This document shows positions 58,924 through 64,000 of a stretch of DNA of 64,000 bases, one piece after another (positions within the stretch are counted from its first letter, which is position 1; every line of letters begins with the position of its first letter). Made by a program: the position numbers and the translations under genes. The notes beneath the pieces were generated by a model that was not told the DNA's origin, did not search any database, and saw nothing but the letters and a program-made list of their open reading frames with translations. Origin of the DNA: Pseudomonas monsensis (GTDB taxonomy: Bacteria; Pseudomonadota; Gammaproteobacteria; Pseudomonadales; Pseudomonadaceae); NCBI RefSeq assembly GCF_014268495.2, contig NZ_CP077087.1, positions 6,002,001-6,066,000 of the forward strand, read 5' to 3'.

Positions 58924-59556
58924 TCAAGCCTGAACGCTCAACCCGTACTCAGCCGATGCATCCTGCAACCACAACCACCAATAATCCGAAAAGCTGCGAC
59001 GGATCAGCAGCTCCCAGGTGTCTTCAGCGGTGTGGCGGATCATCAGCTGCGACTTGGCGAACACCGTGCCGACCGCTTTACCGACCGGGAAGTTGTTCGG
59101 GTGCACGTCGTAGCTGGTGGATTTCATCAGCACCTGACGCACGTTCGGCCCGCTCAGTTCGAGCACTTGCTGGCCGCCGCTGACGTTGACGATCGCGATG
59201 TGCAGATCACCCAGCGCTTCACGCAGTTTCTGCTCGGCGACGAATTCTTCACCGCTCGGCACGATCAACAGCCACTCGTCCGGCCCCATCCATTGCAGGC
59301 TGGATTCGCCTTTGACGATCACGCTCAGGGCGCCGGGCAATTCGATGCCCAAGGCCTTGTGCACACCAGCGGCGAAGGCTGCATCGTGGCCATCGCCACG
59401 GATGGTCAGGTGGCCGAGGAGTTTCTTTTCACGCAAGGTGACGCCGGCATTCTTGCGACCCTTGCCAACCAGGCTGGCGAGGTCGGCATGGTGCAGCGAC
59501 GACTCGGCACGGGCACCGGTGGTCGGGCGTTGTTGGTACACGTTGGCTGTGGTCAT
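58924..59556 (-). CDS. soxG: SoxG, sarcosine oxidase gamma subunit
   Basis: This is a 210-residue gamma subunit of heterotetrameric sarcosine oxidase. It has the usual SLHHADLASL start and the GcvT-like segment LQWMGPDEWLLIVP. It is the last gene of soxB-D-A-G, separated from soxA by a REPIN. Confidence 0.93.
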   Translation of the reverse strand: MTTANVYQQRPTTGARAESSLHHADLASLVGKGRKNAGVTLREKKLLGHLTIRGDGHDAAFAAGVHKALGIELPGALSVIVKGESSLQWMGPDEWLLIVPSGEEFVAEQKLREALGDLHIAIVNVSGGQQVLELSGPNVRQVLMKSTSYDVHPNNFPVGKAVGTVFAKSQLMIRHTAEDTWELLIRRSFSDYWWLWLQDASAEYGLSVQA

Positions 59557-59608
59557 AAAGCACCTATATCAATTCTGTTGGTTCCGGCCCCTGTGGTGGC
59601 TGTTACTC

Positions 59609-59707
59609 CGCCTTCGCGAGCAAGCTCGCTCCCACACTGGACTGATGCCTGACACAAATCCCATTAACAACCCGAAACCTGTGGGAGCGAGCTTGCTCGC
59701 GAAGGCG
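59609..59707. repeat. REPIN between soxA and soxG
   Basis: This is a perfect inverted pair of the GCGAGCTTGCTCGC subtype (ends CGCCTTCGCGAG and CTCGCGAAGGCG) with a ~43-bp spacer, inside the sox operon. Confidence 0.93.
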
Positions 59708-59737
59708 ATATCCGCCACCCCACAGGATTCGAGAGCA

Positions 59738-62700
59738 TCAGATGTTCTGCCGATCACCCTTCGGATCGAAGAACACCGAAGAAACAATCTCCGCCTCGAT
59801 CACGCTGCCATCGGCCAGCGGTGCAAACACCCGCTCACCCATGCGCTTCAGACCACCCTTGACCACGCCCATGGCAAACGAATAGCCGAGGGAGTTGTGC
59901 GCGTAGCTGGAGGTCACGTGGCCGACCATGGTCATCGGGATCGCCTGCTTGGTGTTGAACACCAGTTGCGCACCTTCCGGCAGCCAGACGTTGGGATCAA
60001 TCGGCTTCAGGCCCACCAGTTGTTTGCGCTGATCACGCACGCAGTCTTCACGGTTCATCCCACGCTGGCCGATCCACGAGAACGGTTTGGTGCGACCCAC
60101 ACACCAGCCCATGTTCAGGTCGTCCGGGGTCATCGAGCCGTCAGTGTCCTGACCGACGATGATGAAACCCTTCTCCGCCCGCAGCACGTGCATGGTTTCA
60201 GTGCCATACGGGGTCAGGTTGTACTGCTTGCCGGCCTCGACGATTTTCTCCAGCACGCCCATCGCGTAGTCGGCCTGGACGTTGACTTCGTACGACAGCT
60301 CACCGGTGAACGAGATACGGAACACCCGCGCCGGCACGCCGCCGACCAGACCTTCTTTCCAGGTCATGAACGGGAACGCTTCGTTGCTCAGATCAATGTC
60401 GGTCACGGCGCTGAGCAGCTTGCGGCTGTTCGGTCCGGACAGGGTCATGGTCGCCCAGTGGTCGGTGACGGAGGTGAAGTAGACCTTCATGTCCGGCCAT
60501 TCGGTCTGGTGGTACAGCTCCAGCCATTGCAGTACGCGCGCCGCGCCGCCGGTGGTGGTGGTCATGACGAAATGGTTGTCCGCCAGGCACGCCGTTACAC
60601 CGTCATCGAAGACCATGCCGTCTTCTTTGCACATCAGGCCATAACGGGCCTTGCCCACGTCGAGTTTGGTCCAGGCGTTGGTGTACACGCGGTTGAGGAA
60701 CTCGCGGGCATCCGGGCCCTGGATGTCGATCTTGCCCAGGGTCGAGGCGTCGAGCAGGCCGACGCTGTCGCGTACGGCTTTGCATTCGCGCTTCACAGCG
60801 GCGTGCAGGTCTTCACCGTTTTTCGGGAAATACCATGGACGCTTCCACTGACCAACGTCTTCAAATTCGGCACCGTTCTTCACATGCCAGGCATGCAGCG
60901 CGGTATAGCGCACCGGTTCGAAGATGTGCCCACAGTGACGACCGGCCACGGCGCCGAAGGTGACCGGCGTGTAGTTCGGACGGAACATCGTGGTGCCCAT
61001 CTGCGGGATGGTCACGTTCAGCGAACGGGCGGCAATCGCCAGGCCGTTGACGTTGCCAAGCTTGCCCTGATCGGTGCCGAAGCCCAGCGCGGTATAACGT
61101 TTGACGTGTTCGACCGACTCGAAACCTTCGCGGGTCGCCAGTTCGATGGCGGCGGCGGTGACGTCGTTCTGCAGGTCGACGAATTGCTTCGGCGCGCGCG
61201 CGGTGCCCTTCTCGTGCGGCACCTGGAACAGCGCCAGGGTCGGTTCTTCAACACGGCTCAGGGCTTTGGGCAGCACGCCTTCGACAGTCTGGAACCCGGC
61301 TTCGGCCGCAGCGCGCACGCCACCTTCGAAGCCGTCGGCCAGCGAATCGCCGAGGCCATACACGCCGTTGATGCCGCCGACGCACACACGCTTCTGCGGT
61401 GCTTCGCCCGGTACGAAACCGAGGATGTCTTCACGCCAGATCGGCTTGCCACCGAGGTGCGAAGCCAAGTGCACAACCGGGCTGTAACCGCCGGAACTGG
61501 CGATCACGTCGCAGTCGAGCCATTCGCCCGGGCTGGTCACGGTGTGCGCTTTAACGTCGATCGCCGCCACGCGGGCAGCGGTCACGCGCTTGCTGCCACG
61601 GGCCTCGATCACGGCGCTGCCGGTGAGGATGCGGATGCCTTTGGCACGGGCTTCTTCCACCAGCGCACCACGCGGGTTGCTGCGCGCATCGGCGATGGCC
61701 ACCACTTGCAGGCTGGCGTCGAGCCAGTCCAGAGCGACGCGGTAAGCGTGATCATTGTTGGTGGTCAGCACCAGCTTCTTGCCCGGTGCCACGCCGTAAC
61801 GGCGCACGTAAGTCGAGACCGCGCCGGCGAGCATGTTGCCCGGCACGTCGTTGTTGCCGTAGACCAGTGGCCGCTCGTGAGCGCCGGTCGCCAGCACCAC
61901 ACGTTTGGCGCGAACGCGGTGGATGCGCTGACGCACCTGACCGATCGGCGCACGGTCACCGAGGTGGTCGGTGAGGCGTTCGTGAATGGTCAGGAAGTTG
62001 TGGTCGTGGTAGCCGTTGACCGTGGCGCGCGGCAACAGCAGCACGTCGGGGGTGTTCTTCAATTCAGCGATAACACTGGCCACCCACTCGATCGCCGGTT
62101 TGCCGTCGAGGCTCTCGCGGGAATCGAGCAGGCTGCCGCCGAACTCTTCCTGCTCATCGGCGAGAATCACCCGGGCACCGCTGCGTGCGGCGGCCAGGGC
62201 CGCGGCGAGACCGGCAGGGCCGGCGCCGACAATCAGCACGTCGCAGTGCTGGTTCATGTAGTCGTAGGTGTCCGGATCAACTTCAGTCGGCGAACGGCCC
62301 AGGCCGGCGGCCTTGCGAATGTACTTCTCGTAAGTCATCCAGAACGATTGCGGGTACATGAAGGTTTTGTAGTAGAAACCCGGCGGCATCAGCTTGCCGC
62401 CGACCTTGCCGAGAATCCCCATCATGTCGTTGTTGACGCTCGGCCAGCCGTTGGTGCTGGTGGCGACCAGGCCTTGGTACAACGCCTGTTGCGTGGCGCG
62501 CACGTTGGGAATTTGCGTGGCTTCGGTGGCACCGATCTGCAGCACGGCGTTCGGCTCTTCGGCACCGGCGGCGAAGATCCCGCGTGGCCGTGAATACTTG
62601 AAGCTGCGACCGATGATGTCGACGCCATTGGCGATCAGCGCCGAGGCCAGCGAGTCGCCCTCGAAGCCTTTATAAGTCTGGCCGTTGAAGGTGAAGCTCA

Positions 62701-62755
62701 GCACTTTGTTGCGGTCGATCCGTCCACCGTTGGACAGGCGATTGGTCTGGCTCAT
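59738..62755 (-). CDS. soxA: SoxA, sarcosine oxidase alpha subunit
   Basis: This is a 1005-residue alpha subunit. It has an N-terminal 2Fe-2S-like fold lacking the cluster cysteines (about 20-110), an NAD/FAD-binding domain with VLIVGAGPAGLAAA (about 173-186), and a C-terminal GcvT-like THF-binding region from about residue 600. With SoxB it turns sarcosine into glycine and 5,10-methylene-THF or formaldehyde, plus H2O2. The start overlaps soxD by 4 nt. Confidence 0.96.
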   Translation of the reverse strand: MSQTNRLSNGGRIDRNKVLSFTFNGQTYKGFEGDSLASALIANGVDIIGRSFKYSRPRGIFAAGAEEPNAVLQIGATEATQIPNVRATQQALYQGLVATSTNGWPSVNNDMMGILGKVGGKLMPPGFYYKTFMYPQSFWMTYEKYIRKAAGLGRSPTEVDPDTYDYMNQHCDVLIVGAGPAGLAAALAAARSGARVILADEQEEFGGSLLDSRESLDGKPAIEWVASVIAELKNTPDVLLLPRATVNGYHDHNFLTIHERLTDHLGDRAPIGQVRQRIHRVRAKRVVLATGAHERPLVYGNNDVPGNMLAGAVSTYVRRYGVAPGKKLVLTTNNDHAYRVALDWLDASLQVVAIADARSNPRGALVEEARAKGIRILTGSAVIEARGSKRVTAARVAAIDVKAHTVTSPGEWLDCDVIASSGGYSPVVHLASHLGGKPIWREDILGFVPGEAPQKRVCVGGINGVYGLGDSLADGFEGGVRAAAEAGFQTVEGVLPKALSRVEEPTLALFQVPHEKGTARAPKQFVDLQNDVTAAAIELATREGFESVEHVKRYTALGFGTDQGKLGNVNGLAIAARSLNVTIPQMGTTMFRPNYTPVTFGAVAGRHCGHIFEPVRYTALHAWHVKNGAEFEDVGQWKRPWYFPKNGEDLHAAVKRECKAVRDSVGLLDASTLGKIDIQGPDAREFLNRVYTNAWTKLDVGKARYGLMCKEDGMVFDDGVTACLADNHFVMTTTTGGAARVLQWLELYHQTEWPDMKVYFTSVTDHWATMTLSGPNSRKLLSAVTDIDLSNEAFPFMTWKEGLVGGVPARVFRISFTGELSYEVNVQADYAMGVLEKIVEAGKQYNLTPYGTETMHVLRAEKGFIIVGQDTDGSMTPDDLNMGWCVGRTKPFSWIGQRGMNREDCVRDQRKQLVGLKPIDPNVWLPEGAQLVFNTKQAIPMTMVGHVTSSYAHNSLGYSFAMGVVKGGLKRMGERVFAPLADGSVIEAEIVSSVFFDPKGDRQNI

Positions 62756-63081
62756 ACCTTCTCTCCCAGCGCCGTCGTGGCTGTTTTCGCCGAATCAGCC
62801 TTGTCGGTGAATTGCGGCTTGGTGCCGATCTTGTAGGTTTCGAGAATCTCGTAGGTCACGGTGTCGCGGGTGACGTTGAAGTACTGGCGGCAACCGGCGA
62901 CGTGATCCCACAGTTCGTGGTGCAGACCACGCGGGTTATCGCGGAAGAACATGTAGTCGCCCCACTCTTCATCAGTGCAGGCGGCAGGATCCAGTGGGCG
63001 CGGAATGTGCGCCTGGCCGGATGCGTGGAATTCCTCTTCGGAGCGCAGTTCGCCGCAGTGAGGACAGAAGATATGCAACAT
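62752..63081 (-). CDS. soxD: SoxD, sarcosine oxidase delta subunit
   Basis: This is a 109-residue zinc-binding delta subunit. CPHC near the N-terminus and a later His/Cys pair (LWDHVAGC) are the zinc ligands. It overlaps soxA by 4 nt and follows soxB by 14 nt. Confidence 0.95.
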   Translation of the reverse strand: MLHIFCPHCGELRSEEEFHASGQAHIPRPLDPAACTDEEWGDYMFFRDNPRGLHHELWDHVAGCRQYFNVTRDTVTYEILETYKIGTKPQFTDKADSAKTATTALGEKV

Positions 63082-63095
63082 GGGGATTTCTCCTG

Positions 63096-64000
63096 TTAGT
63101 GGGCGACGGCAGCAGCGCCGTGTTCGTCGATAAGAGCGCCGTTGTGGAAACGGTCGATGGAAAACGGGGCGGCCAACGGGTGCATTTCACCCTTGGCCAG
63201 ACTGGCGGCAAACACGTTGCCCGAGCCAGGTGTGGCCTTGAAGCCGCCGGTGCCCCAACCGCAGTTGAAGAACATGTTCGGCACCGGGGTTTTCGAAATG
63301 ATCGGGCAAGCGTCCGGCGTGGTGTCGACGATGCCGCCCCACTGGCGGTTCATGCGCACCCGCGACAGCACCGGGAACATCTCGACGATGGCCTGGATGG
63401 TGTGCTCGATCACCGGGTACGAACCGCGCTGGCCGTAGCCGTTGTAGCCGTCGATACCGGCGCCGATCACCAGGTCGCCCTTGTCGGACTGGCTGATGTA
63501 ACCGTGTACGGCGTTGGACATGATCACGCTGTCGATAATCGGTTTGATCGGCTCGGACACCAGCGCTTGCAGCGGGTGGGACTCGATCGGCAGACGGAAA
63601 CCGGCGAGCTTGGCCATGTGCCCGGAGTTACCGGCAGTCACCACACCGACGCGCTTGGCGCCGATGAAACCCTTGTTGGTTTCAACGCCGATGCACACGC
63701 CGTTTTCCTTGCGGAAACCGATCACTTCGGTCTGCTGGATCAAGTCCACGCCCAAGGCGTCGGCGGCACGGGCAAAGCCCCAGGCCACGGCATCGTGACG
63801 AGCGACGCCACCACGACGCTGAACGGTCGCGCCCATCACCGGGTAGCGGGTGTTTTTCGAGCAGTCGAGGTACGGGATCTCGTCAGCGACTTGCTTGGCA
63901 TTGAGCAACTCGCCGTCGACGCCGTTGAGGCGGTTGGCGCTGACCCGACGCTCGGAATCACGGATGTCCTGCAGGGTGTGGCACAGGTTGTAGACGCCGC
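63096..64000 (-). CDS. soxB: SoxB, sarcosine oxidase beta subunit, C-terminal part (5' end outside window)
   Basis: This covers about the last 300 of some 415 residues of the beta subunit, which holds the covalent FMN and the sarcosine oxidation site. The reading frame continues through the window edge (SERRVSANRLNGVDGEL). RGGVARHDAVAWGFARAAD and GWGTGGFKATPGSG are family motifs; the flavin-binding N-terminus is not in the window. It is the first visible gene of soxB-D-A-G; glyA usually lies upstream. Confidence 0.94.
   Translation of the reverse strand, partial: GVYNLCHTLQDIRDSERRVSANRLNGVDGELLNAKQVADEIPYLDCSKNTRYPVMGATVQRRGGVARHDAVAWGFARAADALGVDLIQQTEVIGFRKENGVCIGVETNKGFIGAKRVGVVTAGNSGHMAKLAGFRLPIESHPLQALVSEPIKPIIDSVIMSNAVHGYISQSDKGDLVIGAGIDGYNGYGQRGSYPVIEHTIQAIVEMFPVLSRVRMNRQWGGIVDTTPDACPIISKTPVPNMFFNCGWGTGGFKATPGSGNVFAASLAKGEMHPLAAPFSIDRFHNGALIDEHGAAAVAH

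Noticed and set aside
59186..62593. Very long open frame on the plus strand opposite soxA
   Set aside because: It has no family motif, no ribosome site and mirrors the high-GC codon pattern of soxA, whose protein is fully recognisable on the other strand.

Overview
The window is a stretch of chromosome from a fluorescent Pseudomonas, most likely the P. fluorescens species group. It is GC-rich, carries fluorescent-pseudomonad housekeeping and accessory loci (pqqFABCDE, bioBFHCD, creBCD, a fiuIRA-type siderophore locus, soxBDAG-purU-fdhA), and its intergenic regions are full of the REP/REPIN repeats typical of that group. From memory, the order cre - GST - fiu - glcB - srkA - modE - comF - bio - acyl-CoA dehydrogenases matches a region of the P. 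aeruginosa PAO1 chromosome. The pqq and sox ends are joined differently there. No rRNA, tRNA, CRISPR array, prophage or intact insertion sequence was seen.

Layout. 1-9.9 kb: the 3' part of a flavin amine oxidase, a nitrilase-family amidase, then the PQQ cofactor operon pqqF-A-B-C-D-E and an S9 peptidase. A terminator between pqqA and pqqB acts as an expression valve. 10-13 kb: a Pmp3/YqaE membrane peptide, a broken HTH antitoxin-like gene, and a class III aminotransferase divergent from a LysR regulator. 13-23 kb: three paralogous ~600-residue acyl-CoA dehydrogenases with a diguanylate cyclase and a two-haem peroxidase interleaved. The first dehydrogenase promoter carries a tandem PsrA-type operator, and the cyclase carries a perfect CRP/Vfr-type box. 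23-29 kb: a small flagellar-rod-like protein and the biotin operon bioB-F-H-C-D, with comF divergent. 29-38 kb: modE, a Tat-exported PhoX-family phosphatase, srkA, rarD, a GcvR-like ACT protein and glcB. 38-41.3 kb: a stand-alone receiver, a CNB-CBS-DUF294 protein and a DnaQ-like exonuclease. 41.5-47.1 kb: a cell-surface-signalling iron locus (ECF sigma, FecR-type regulator, TonB receptor) followed by a PepSY protein and a membrane peptide. 47.3-55.5 kb: GST, creBCD, a periplasmic retropepsin-like protein, an acyltransferase, a DUF2780 protein and an ECF sigma/anti-sigma pair. 55.5-64 kb: a small inserted island, then fdhA, purU and soxG-A-D-B, the demethylation route from sarcosine to formaldehyde and formate.

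The most unusual structure is at 55.7-56.5 kb. A 78-bp copy of the 3' end of fdhA, still next to a strong terminator, is separated from the intact fdhA by about 550 bp encoding one small secreted four-cysteine protein. All five mismatches between the two copies are synonymous. This suggests a mini-island that entered at the 3' end of fdhA and brought its own functional gene end with it. Other points are a four-copy MITE-like repeat family (one copy expanded by a 67-bp tandem array), a hairpin that buries a Shine-Dalgarno sequence, a pair of exact DnaA boxes in one intergenic region, and a probable non-canonical ATT start in an ECF sigma gene.
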